Below are positions 46,072-56,068 of a stretch of DNA of 64,000 nt, piece by piece (the first letter of the stretch is position 1; each line of letters begins with the position of its first letter). A program made the position numbers and the translations under genes. The notes under the pieces were generated by a model. The model was not told the origin of the DNA, made no database searches, and was given only the letters and a program-made list of their open reading frames with translations. Source of the DNA: Lentinula raphanica (taxonomy: Eukaryota > Basidiomycota > Agaricomycetes > Agaricales > Omphalotaceae); contig JANVFP010000005.1 of the NCBI GenBank assembly GCA_027919835.1, forward strand, positions 372,001-436,000, given 5' to 3'.

Positions 46072-48461
46072 TTACTTTCGAGGTACGAATATCAAAGGAA
46101 CGTTACGAACGCCAAGTGTCAAGACCAGATTGGCATCTAGCACTCTGTCTCTCCATTGCTCTTGACTCTCCCCTGGGTTGAGCTTCGGCATGACTTTCCA
46201 GTCCCGCAAAAGCATTGAAAGGAAACAAACTGCTTCGGTCGTGGCAAACTTACGTCCTATACAAGCCCGCGGTCCTGCAATTGATAGTAAGCGATGTTCG
46301 TAGACACATATTCACTGGACAAGGAAGGTTTCACGTACCAACGCTGAAAGCAGTGAAGTCTTCCGAGTCGTTACTGATACCATGCCATCGAGAAGGTTTG
46401 TATGAGGTGGGATCATCGTAATATCGTGGATTATACTCTATGCCCGCACAGATTTTGATTTGAACATCGGAATCAGCATCTAGATGTTTATATGAACTCA
46501 CGAACGCCAACCATGTCAACGACAACCTAACGGAGAAAACATATGAAGTCTGTGTTTGTCAAGTTCCGCCCAGCCTTGGATACTCACTACTTGACCTTTC
46601 GGAACTGTGAACGGAGTTGTACCCTCTTGCCCTCGAGGATTGGGTATCTGGATGATAGTATCTTCGCTAGCCTCTCGGATCATGAGATGACCTGATGCTA
46701 GGAGTGATTGTCAAGAGAAAGTATGGAACCAGGAAATTTTCACCTACGGAATAACCTCAAAGCTTCGAAAAATGCTGCAAGAACCTTGTTCAGCTTATGA
46801 TAGTCTTCGAATTCCTGGCCAGAATGTAAATGGGCGGATGTTCCGGAATGCAGACTGATTCAAAGTAGAAGATTTACAGGGTCACGACTATGTCCAATGA
46901 CTTCTTCAATCTGCTTAAACACTTCGTTTTGGACATCTTGATTCAATGCAAGAAACCCAAGAGTAGCCGCTAAAGTATGAGCAGTTGTTTCTAGGGGTGG
47001 ACAGTAAAATCATTTCAGAGCATAGAAAACTTCGCCGCCAATGAACGCACCGTGGCCAGCGAACAGCATGATATAAACGTTTCCGATCTTTAAACAGGAT
47101 ATCACTTTGTGATCCAGAAATGGAAAGGATAGACCCACCAGCTCGTCATCGCTGAGCTTGTATTTCGACTCTTCTTGCTCGTTGGCCTTCACAAGTAAAC
47201 TGAAAGCATCCTTTCTTGTGCCGTCCTGGATTTCACCTTTTCTAGCGATGACTTGTTCTTTCATGAATAATGCCATTGCCTCATAAGCAGCATTCGATTG
47301 CTGTATCCTGCAATGATAATGTCGACGGCTGCCATTTAAACATCCGAGATGGAGTACATACTTTTTGAAAGGAAGCTTCAGTACCCACTTGGGCGCAAAG
47401 ACGCGCAGCATATAAGTGTCAGCAACCGTCCGTATTGCTTCTTGGACGGATAAACTTCCATCGGAAATACGTGGTGGTTCATCCCTTATATGTCAATCAC
47501 CATGTTTAGGCACTGTCAGGTCATTCGGCGAGCATATAGATGTCATACCACTGGAATGAGAAACCAAAAGCACAGCTACCGAGTACTAGGAGGGCAAGCT
47601 GTTGAAGGATATGAGAGTGGTTATGATACGGATATTGGGGTAGGCTGGACTGTACTTTGAAAGTGATCTCTTGAATCACAGGCACGACAACTGTCCCTTT
47701 CTCTTCCCATTTCAATTCTGATATCCTCAGATCGCGGTATGTTTTCATGGTTTGATTCCATACCAGACGATATCTGTGGGATGCTGTATGAGACAACTAT
47801 TAAGGCAGCCGAGAAGCAGAGCATACAACTCGTTATTGAAAGCAGGACCCATGACTCTTCGATGCTTGCGCCAAACATCACCTTCTGCAGCAAACAAATT
47901 CATTCCCCACAGACTGACCACCGATCAGATTGAGCATGTACATATCATTCGATGAGATTCCCTACAGCAAAGCCCTTGCCGACCAACTGGGTTTGAAGAA
48001 CACTGTCCTATTTCCAGAGGCTACTTGACGGGCAACATTGAGATTCGAAGTCCAGATCAAAGGCTGTCCAATCAGAAACGGTACGATAGACACAGTTTCG
48101 TTATCGGTGTATACTTGGAAACATGGGACGTAAGCAGTAGAACGAAATCAGATTGTCGAACACGCACAACTGAATCTACGAGCCCAGTGTACGTCCTGAG
48201 AAGTGTTCCACCAAGAGGAAGGTATCAAGACGCCAGGAAGGCCAAGAGGACTGAAAGGAGGGCGAAGTCCTGGTAGATGATTCACTGCCTATTCAAACAA
48301 CAGTCAGAAACACACACTGGAATGACGCCGTTTCGCACCCTAAGCTTATGGACAGTGGTCAGGATCCTGCTGAGGATGAAAATGGTTATAAGCGCGACAA
48401 GGACAGGCAAGTTAACAATGGATTGTGTCTCTCCAGAGAAAAACCGAAGGGAGTTCGCCAT
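46072..48461 (-). CDS. Cytochrome P450-B (paralogue of P450-A)
   Basis: Start ATG 48461 (MANSLRFFSGETQSIVNLPV) with anchor ILSRILTTVHKLR, as in P450-A. Exons follow the same order: FGFSFQW joined to DEPPRISDGSLSVQEAI by an intron near 47485-47545, APKWVLKLPFKK, QQSNAAYEAMALFMKEQV, the I-helix FAGHETTAHTLAATLG (Glu codon split by an intron, near 47040), and the heme loop FSVGPRACIGRKFATTEAV split by an intron near 46275-46335. Ends FVPRK with TAA at 46072-46074. No frame break found. It shares intron positions with P450-A, so the two arose by duplication and both appear functional. Confidence 0.9.
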
Positions 48462-50667
48462 GTTCTAGTAAAGGGTTTGACAAAAGGCAACCCATTCCGT
48501 GCATTTATTGCCATGTCACTTGAAGCCGTGCGACATATGTTTCCAAAGAGGCATTGATTTCGGGATCATTGACATTGCATGCGACCGAGAGAAGCCGCGG
48601 CGATTGGCAAAACTCAGAGGCAATCACAAAAACATCGAGGCACATAAGCAACAGTAAGAACAAATCAGATACGAGGATAGAGATAGGGAAAGAGTTTTAA
48701 CGTGCTTTTAGTCAGACCAATCTTCGATGAAAGTATCGAGGAAGGGTCTATAAGCCCGGGGCCCACGACAAGGGAGCACGAGGAAGGACAGCACAATCAT
48801 GGCCTCGCAAAAGATGGATCGAGACATGACTGAGCGCCCGCCGCCCCCGGGAAAAACTACTCACCGTGAAAATGAGTTGACTGCTTGATTTCCGAGTCTT
48901 GAGTTATTCATCTTGAGTTCGAGGAGAGTTCTTCAACAACAAGTTTCTGGAATGACCGCATTCTTTAGCAGTCAGTTGAACACAGATGGAGAAAACGTCG
49001 GAGAAACCTGAGTTGTCTTGATGTTGGGTGTGCGTATACTTAGCGCTATTTGAACTTGCTACGACAAAACACTTAGAAGGTCTCAAGTAACGAACGAGCT
49101 AGGATGTTAGAAGAAATCTTGAGAGGTATGTTGAAATTTTCAGGTAGATTTGGACGTTGACAAGACGAATTGTTCTATGAAAGAAACAGAATTGGCATCC
49201 GAAGGTGCTAGGGAAGACGAATAAAAAGGAGGAGCACCTTGCAGAACAGTGGTCCATCTCGAGCCTTTCAATAAGTCTCGATGTTGGTGTTCATAGTTTG
49301 GTTCGATTGGAGATTCACTTGAACGTTGATCATCTTGATTAGTAGCTTACACTTGACATCGAGGCCTTCCGATGGAGAAATCGTGAATTTGGCGGCCGAG
49401 CTTGGAGTCATCCAGTTTCTCAACGTTCGCGCCACGATAGTCACAAAACCATGACCGAAGGTGAGCAGAGCGAGTTGAAGCAACGGGAGGTTTTGTGAAG
49501 ATTCGCTTGAACGTTGATCATCTTGATTAGCAACTTACACTTGACATTGAGGCATTCTGGAGGAATCTTGATTCAAGCGTCCGGGGTTCAAGGAGTTTCA
49601 CAAAACAATTCGCGCCAGTGGCCAGAGAACAATAAACGAAGGTGAGCTGAGGGAGTTGAAGCAACGAAAGGTTCCGAGGAATAGAACAAGTCGATCCTTG
49701 AGTCTTGAGATTGCCAGTGTTTCCGTGAACTAGCTCCAAGTTTGCGAACGTTGATTATCTTATTGGGCACTCAAGCTTTGAGGACGTTGAGGTTTGAAGT
49801 ATTTGAAACAGCCGTCTAAGTCGTGTTTGAATTTTCAAACCGGTTGCGCCACAGTGTTCCAGTGGCAAGAAGCTTGAATCTTGACCGTTAACTCATCGTT
49901 CGCACTCATGGATTTGACGTCTTGCAATCGAAACCTCGAGCGAGCTTGAAAGTCTTGCTGTTCGATCTTGAGTGTTCGCCTCTGCGGATTGATGGTCAGT
50001 ATATAGTTGAACGACATGCAACAGTGAAGCGTAGGATAAAAGGGAAAAAAGGTGGTGGATAGGGAAGAGCAGAGACGAGCACAATGCGAAAAAAATTCGA
50101 CCGATAATTCAAGTCGATTCACGAAGGCTTTAGGTGTCCTTTAGACGTGTAGTGGTGGGGGTGGTGATGATAAGTGCCACCCCAAGCACGGCGCTTTATA
50201 TGTTCTGTTCCACTGGTCAAAGCCTTGTTGCCCGTCACAACGGCCCATTGTGACTGCCCGAAAACAAAATGAAAGCTGTTGAAGGTCTATGTTGAACACT
50301 AACAATTGTATCGCTAACGGTTCCGGGAGACCTTTGTGGTTCAGAACAAGGAATTGAAAAGGTGGCAAAGGAGGGCAAAGGAGGAATCTTCTCAACAAAT
50401 CGTCATTGAACCAACTCACGTGCGACTGGACGAAAAGGTGGGCGACTATGGAGATTGAGCCCGTCACCACAGATTTTGGGAGTTGGCAGTGTTGAAGAGG
50501 CGTTTTCATATTACAAGAGTCATTGTGGGCACTGATACTACACAAGGATATGTATGGAAAAGAAGAACAGAAGAACATACTTACATAAATAAGATAGACG
50601 ATACAAGAGACTTCCATGAAACCCACAGACTCGCCACAAGAACAAGTACATCACTTTACAGCACATA
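48462..50667. other. Gene-poor stretch with a local tandem repeat and short unassigned ORFs
   Basis: About 2.2 kb between P450-B and the RING ligase. Minus ORF 49835-50122 contains the plausible-looking peptide beginning MSFNYILTINPQRRTLKIEQ, but its downstream exons could not be placed. Minus ORF 50141-50626 is hydrophobic and unrecognised. I call no gene. The 188-bp repeat is listed separately. Confidence 0.4.
49312..49690. repeat. Two-copy ~188-bp direct repeat with a third partial copy
   Basis: Copy 1 starts near 49312 and copy 2 near 49500. Both begin 'GATTC.CTTGAACGTTGATC' followed by 'ATCTTGATTAG..' and 'CTTACACTTGACAT', and both end with 'CGAAGGTGAGC' and 'GAGTTGAAGCAACG'. The middle is diverged. 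A shorter third match ('GAACGTTGATTATCTTATTG') sits at 49746. On the minus strand the shared part looks like a splice donor (GTAAG) with a CTAAT branch-like motif, so exon duplication in an unknown gene is possible. Confidence 0.65.
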
Positions 50668-52787
50668 TTACAACTGATTCTCAAGGTCCCCTCTCGGCGC
50701 AACATTACCACGTCCAGTGATGCCTCGTAGGAAACCGGGTCTGAAGATGCCACCGGTAGTTGCCTCCCCAGTATTCGGAGCATCGGCAGACTGTGGTTCA
50801 GTAGCCAATGGATGTGGCGTCAAGATATCAACATCTGTCTGCGCATCATGTTCTTCGTCTGATTCATCCTGACCAGCACTAACCACGGTCTCAGGCTTGT
50901 GACCCGGTTCGGGGGGCAAACTCGTAGTGATCCGTAGAAGCGAAGTGTAGGCTAAAGAGCAAACAAGAAATAAGCACAGCAAATGACCACAGTGAGAAAA
51001 GCTTACGTTGTCGACAGACAGGGCAGAACCATCCTTTGGCTTTACGTTTCCTCCTCGTGGGTGCAGGAGTGGGCGTTACAGCAGGTGCAGCAGCGCTGGT
51101 TCCCGTTGCACCTCCCTCAGCACCTTCAGCGCCACCGTCACCTGCAGCGGGTTCCTCGGCTGGCTGAGTTATGTTTCCACCGGCGCCGAACTCGACCATG
51201 TTCAACGCACAGTCTTTGCAAGCGACAAGGTGCCGACAAGGAAGGAGAACGACCTCACGCGGCGAAGAAAGGCACAAGAGACACTCTGAAGGCGAATCAT
51301 CGTTGGTTTCGTGGGTTTCGGCAACTGGCGCGCCGGCTGCGGGAGGATATGTGTGGGAGGAAGGAAGTGGGGCAGTAGGAGCATGGGTGTGAGTCGATGA
51401 CGACGAAGAAGTAAGTCCGTAAATTTCGTGTAAATGGAAAGTATGTGGGCCAATGGTAGCCTCCCGTTTGACAACTTTGACTACCCAAGGTCGGGTGTCC
51501 TCTTCGTCGTCAGGTTTAGCCTCGGTCGAGGCACCTTCGGTCTTGTCCTCCTCACTGTGAGCCTCGGGTGATACTGAGTGGACTTTGTTGCCAAATCGCT
51601 CGATGGAGAGGTAAGTAATTTGTTCGTTGGGACTGGCAAGTTCAGAGCCTTGCTCGTCGAGAGCAGCGAGTCTGATCGTCACTTTGATACCTTCCTCTGC
51701 TTCTCCTTTCTTCGATTTGTCCGTTTCAGGGGTAGGTGGATTAGCTGCAGTAGAGGATGCATCTACGACCGCTAAAGCTGGTCCAGAAACAGACAAATTC
51801 CGACTGTTGTGTCGTTTGGCGAAGATGTGAGTTAAGCGCTTCCGACGTGGATTCGAATGGTTGGCTCCAGAAGCAGTAGCTTGAGGATCAGACGTAGGGA
51901 CCGATGCATCTGAGTTTGAGTGAGAAGGACCCGCATTTGCATCCACAACTTTCTCCTTTTCCTCTCGAGTGACATCGAACCGAGAGAGCTCGAGGATTGC
52001 ACCTTCTTCCATCTTGAGAACTTTACCAAAACCGCCATCGACTACCAACTCGAAGACCAGCAACTTTGACAGTTTAGTGGGCGTGCCATCTCCCGACAGA
52101 GGCGTTGGTGCGGACGGAGGAGCATCTGGGTGTCCAGGAGGCAGTAACACGTGAACGTAGATACCACATTTAGGTGCATCGCAGTCGTATTCAAACTCGA
52201 TAGCGTGCTGTTGACCATGAGTTTCCTCTCCTTCGGAGGATTGAAGGGGTGAAAGTCGGATAGTAGGCCGCTTGAGATTGACCAAGGCTTGGAGAGTCGT
52301 CGTAGGTTGGGATGGCTACGACCTCGTGAGTGGGAGACAAAAGTGTCAGAATTCGATGGACAACGCACCTCTTTGCTTTTCTCAATCCAAGATCTGACGA
52401 TATCCACCGTAAGCTCATCCTTGAGAACCTTCTTCTCTGCGATGTTCGTCCAAGCAGGTCCTCCACTGATTACGCCAATGTTCGGTCCAAAAAGTGTATC
52501 AGGTCCCTTTTTGTCCTTTGAGATATCCTTGGCCGGTGGACCAACACTGCCAAGACCGTTTATGTTGCCCAAGCCCTCACCATTGGCTGCCTGAGCCATC
52601 GTTCGTGCTTGTCGTGAAGTATTGGTATCCGTGCGAGCGAGATATGGAGACTGCTGGAGCCTCCGTGTACGATTCCAATTCGAGTATTGACTTGTATCTG
52701 AAGAGATATGAGGGTTTTTGAAGAAATTAAGAGGCAAGTATAAAATTTAAATGAAAGGTTCTTACACCAGCTGGACAGAGAAGTCAT
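50668..52787 (-). CDS. MGRN1/RNF157-like RING E3 ubiquitin ligase
   Basis: E3 ligase of the MGRN1/RNF157/LOG2 group. Start ATG 52787 (MTSLSSW), first intron near 52695-52774, then YTSQYSNWNRTRRLQQSPYL and DELTVDIVRSWIEKSKE. A second intron leads to TTLQALVNLKRPTIRLSPL, the family's conserved entry into the DAR2-like beta domain, followed by EFEYDCDAPKCGIYVHVLLP and FGKVLKMEEGAILELSRFDV. The RING reads CLLCLSSPREVVLLPCRHLV, ACKDCA and, after an Ala/Gly/Pro-rich insert of about 50 residues, WFCPVCRQ. A last exon adds an acidic tail ending GDLENQL at 50668. The long insert between the first six and last two zinc ligands is unusual. Confidence 0.86.
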
Positions 52788-53701
52788 GAGAGTTGCGGGG
52801 AAGGAGAAGCGTGAGATGTTCGGATGGGCAAAGTCTTATTATAAAGCTGTCTAATTTGGGTCTTTGGTCCTCACTCCTCCTTTTGGTATCAACAGCCTCG
52901 ATCAACATTCTTCAATATCTTACAGCGAATTTGACACAGAATTTGCATCGTTATTAGGGTACACACTGTCCAACAGTCATCTCCGAATCGCCCCGCCCTC
53001 CAATCTTCGAAGCTGTTCCAACTTCCATCCCAATCCTCCCGTTGCAAGATCAGATTTCCCTCGAAGCCCTGGGAAGGGAAAAGATGTCCTTGATTGTCGA
53101 CACTGTATCTCATACCTGCTGCGGGTTCAAACTTCAAGCCATCTATGTGATAACGGCCAAAGATCGGGAATGTTCAAACCAAGGTCTCCAAGGAAATCAT
53201 TTGACAAGTATATTCATTCGGCATCAGGAAAGGTAGCTGTAAGGACCCATCTGCAAACCATAGATCGTTCCCTGTCAAAGGTTTTAAAGGTAATGGTTTT
53301 CTCAAGATGAAATCACAAACGAATGATCTGGGTCCTCGTTTTCATTCGTCGAGTTAAAATCCATCATCTGGATGGGAGCAATGAATCTTGCTTCGTATTG
53401 ACTTCAGCTGCATGGGACAAATCGTTAAGTAACCAGCCATGAACTTATTTTGATGAACCCTAATTGAGGTCGCCACCCGCCCGCTAAGGGGTCATGCTTC
53501 AGACACCCTCGATATTTACCGGACGCCTCATAAGCATAAGCAACTCCTGAAACGATCAGATTGCGAAATTAAAGCAGATATGCCAACCGGCTCCTTGTTT
53601 TGTCCATTGACGAAACTTGTGCAACGATAGGCCAGCCAACCGCAATGTAGTTGTACACACATATCCGTACCAAGTATCCTCGACCACTGACCAGTGTCCC
53701 T
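52788..53701. other. Intergenic with a possible unassigned minus-strand coding stretch
   Basis: About 0.9 kb. On the minus strand, 53390-52890 contains protein-like segments (NDLWFADGSLQLPFLMPNEY near 53270-53200; GLKFEPAAGMRYSVDNQGHL near 53135) separated by plausible short introns, but I could not build one frame from start to stop. An overlapping 148-codon plus-strand ORF (52864-53310) looks like its shadow or chance. Confidence 0.35.
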
Positions 53702-54287
53702 TCAAAAATCCAGATAATCATCTCTATTACCCCAGCTTGCACCACCCCCTGATCCAGCACCTGTTCCATACGGGTCATCAGTTGTAGTAAACGTCCCTCC
53801 AGCGGTGCCGGCAGCACCCGAGCTGTCAGCTTCCTTGAAAGCGAACTCCCGTTTGAAGTTTCCTTCAAGGGATGATAATGTTCCAATGAGGCGGTTGCAT
53901 GCATCGGATAGTATGACATCTGGCGCCTTGGTGCCATCGGTTTGAATTTTGAGCAAGAAATGAGGGTGAAGGGGATGTGGGACTTTGTATCCGGCGAAAA
54001 GGACTTCGGGCATAGAGAGGAGCTGACTAGAAGACAGGAAAGGGTTGAATAAGGCGTAGTAACGTTTGGAAGGAATCATTTCAACGCACGCTCGTAGCAT
54101 GTTACCTAGGGTATGATCCTGTTTCAAGATCTTGATAGTGGCAGCATTTGGGATCTTGGTATCTTCATTGATTTCCACTCTGCAGGCAGCGATATCAGCG
54201 CTGGGACAGCTTCATCGGCGAACGATGGACGCACGGCGCCTCGCCTTCGTCTAGCACGAAAAGCTCGTATCGATTGGGCGCGTTCAT
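53702..54287 (-). CDS. RPB11: RNA polymerase II subunit RPB11
   Basis: Small core subunit that pairs with RPB3 in RNA polymerase II assembly. Start ATG 54287 gives MNAPNRYELFVLDEGEAP; after a 54-nt intron VEINEDTKIPNAATIKILKQ and DHTLGNMLR; a second intron of about 66 nt leads to AQLLSMPEVLFAGYKVPHPL, then FLLKIQTDGTKAPDVILSDA and CNRLIGTLSSLEGNFKREF. The conserved RPB11 signatures (EDTK.PNAA, DHT.GN, FAGYK.PHPL) are all present. The C-terminal extension is Gly/Thr/Ser-rich and ends NRDDYLDF at 53702, longer than in yeast. RPB11 is favoured over AC19 by YELFVL and GYKVPHPL. Confidence 0.92.
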
Positions 54288-54505
54288 GACGGATGGGAAA
54301 AAATCTCAACTAGACCAAAGAAAGTGAGTATAGTGGATTTAAGGAAGACGACGATAAGAACGAAAGCATTGAAAACATTCGACCTAGACGGGAAACCTGA
54401 GCTCAAGACTTACGCGAGATATACCAAAGAGTGCTTTTCACTCGAGGGAATTGAGAATTCTCTGCTGGGCAGTTGCGAGGAGAGATGACCCACTATATTC
54501 GCCAA

Positions 54506-54860
54506 CTACAAGATCCAGTCAATAAAAATCCAGAACTTGTAGAAAAATTTCAGAACACGAATTGCGATCATGATTCCCAGTTTTTCGACTGGTAGTCACC
54601 GACAATAAATAATGGCATAGCGCCGGCATCATCAACTGAAGCAAGGATACCAACTTACCGATGAGGCTGAGATATCGTTGTTGTGGAGGTCCGGGGTCAA
54701 GACTGGTCAAGAGCGTAGCGCCCGCATAACGCACAAAATCGTCGTGTGTATTCTTGTTTGCGCTTGTTCCCACAGTCACACAGCCACAGACTTCCTCTTG
54801 TCGCAAAATCTCGAAATCTTGGGCGACCCAATCGACAACTCGCAAGGTTCGTGAATTCAT
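54506..54860 (-). CDS. Small hypothetical protein with hydrophobic C-terminus
   Basis: Tentative two-exon model: MNSRTLRVVDWVAQDFEIL... to about 54660, intron of about 65 nt (GTAAGTTGG...CTACCAG), then VEKLGIMIAIRVLKFFYKFW and FIDWIL with TAG at 54506-54508. About 100 residues. The last 30 residues are hydrophobic and aromatic, suggesting a tail anchor. Family unknown. Head-to-head with RPL28, so it may share that promoter. Confidence 0.4.
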
Positions 54861-55066
54861 GTCGAAATTTCCCTCGAATCACCTCTAGATGGATTCTGGA
54901 TGTTTGTCTGGCTGTTTGGAGACTGCTCAGTAGTGGAAAGCTGGTTAGAATGCGTTGGATGGGTCGAATTGCGATCGGATGACCGCTACGCTTTTTGCTT
55001 TGGTTTTCGGAATTCTGGATATTTGAGCATGAAACTTACGACTACCGATTCACTGACAGATAAAAA

Positions 55067-55678
55067 ATGCCGACCCGCTTCTCCAACACTCGCAAACACC
55101 GTGGTCATGTCTCTGCCGGTCACGGACGAGTAGGAAAGCACCGCAAGCACCCAGGTGGTCGTGGTCTTGCTGGTGGTCAGCACCACCACCGGTGAGTGGC
55201 CGCACTACTCTTGTTACATGATCTGAGGCTCATGGTTTTTCACAGAACCAACTTCGATAAATACCATCCCGGTTACTTTGGTAAAGTCGGTATGCGATAC
55301 TTCCATCTCACTCGCAATCAATACTGGCGCCCAATCATCAACGTCGACAAACTATGGAGTCTCGTTCCGGAGGAGGAAAAGAAGGATCTGACGGAGGATT
55401 CTGAGGTTGTGCCGGTCATTGACACATTAAAACATGGATATGCCAAAGTTTTGGGTAACGGAGAGTGAGTGATAGCGCCTCATACAGAGGGAAAGAGAAG
55501 CTCTAACTTTGCCTGTGATTTCAGACTGCCAAAACTTCCCTTCATTGTGAAAGCACGCTTTGTGTCATCAATCGCAGAGTGAGTCTTATATCAAGTAAAC
55601 GCTGAACTACAACTGAATTCACGCTCTTCAAGGCGAAAAATCAAGGAAGCTGGCGGTGTCGTGACACTGGTTGCATGA
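55067..55678 (+). CDS. RPL28: 60S ribosomal protein L28 (uL15, L27a)
   Basis: Component of the large ribosomal subunit. Start ATG 55067 ([20 protein letters not shown]), then [20 protein letters not shown]; intron at about 55191-55244; [53 protein letters not shown]; two more introns; [18 protein letters not shown] and [14 protein letters not shown]. Stop TGA at 55676-55678. Length of about 148 residues is normal. Highly conserved, no anomaly. Confidence 0.96.
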
Positions 55679-56068
55679 AGTATCCTGTCTGCATTATTTC
55701 TTCAGCCTCTCATATGTATCTACCACGACATGAACGTATGCACTCATGCTTTCTCAAAGAACTGACCCAGTTTGTGAAGTGGGTGAGCTTTTGTTGCATT
55801 GTGTTCTATCAATGAGAAATTGGGTGCAATTCTGGACATCGCTCGCACAGGTCCTCGGAGTTGCGTAGGGAGGAGGAAGAGAGAAACATTCGTTCAGTAT
55901 CTAGGGCGATTTGTGACATGTCACGCTGCCGCGTTTTCTTACTTAAGAGAAATCGATCCGAACTCTTCGTCTTTCACCCATCTTGTTTCGCTGCTCGCTG
56001 GTCGTTGCTGCTCGCTCAATTCAAAGACCTCAAATCTACTAGAATCAACATCGACTGTATCACTTGCA
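55679..56068. promoter_or_regulatory. RPL28 3' end and kinase 5' leader
   Basis: About 390 bp. An in-frame ORF reaches upstream of the kinase Met at 56069 to 55799, but that part has no kinase-family similarity, so it is taken as leader/promoter. Confidence 0.4.

Noticed and set aside
50141..50626. 161-codon hydrophobic minus ORF
   Set aside because: Pyrimidine-rich promoter-like DNA upstream of a gene on the same strand can read as Leu/Ser/Phe-rich protein; no family match.
52864..53310. 148-codon plus ORF
   Set aside because: No recognisable domain, and it overlaps a more protein-like minus-strand stretch.
55799..56068. In-frame extension upstream of the kinase
   Set aside because: No similarity to the kinase family and different composition; the Met at 56069 fits better.
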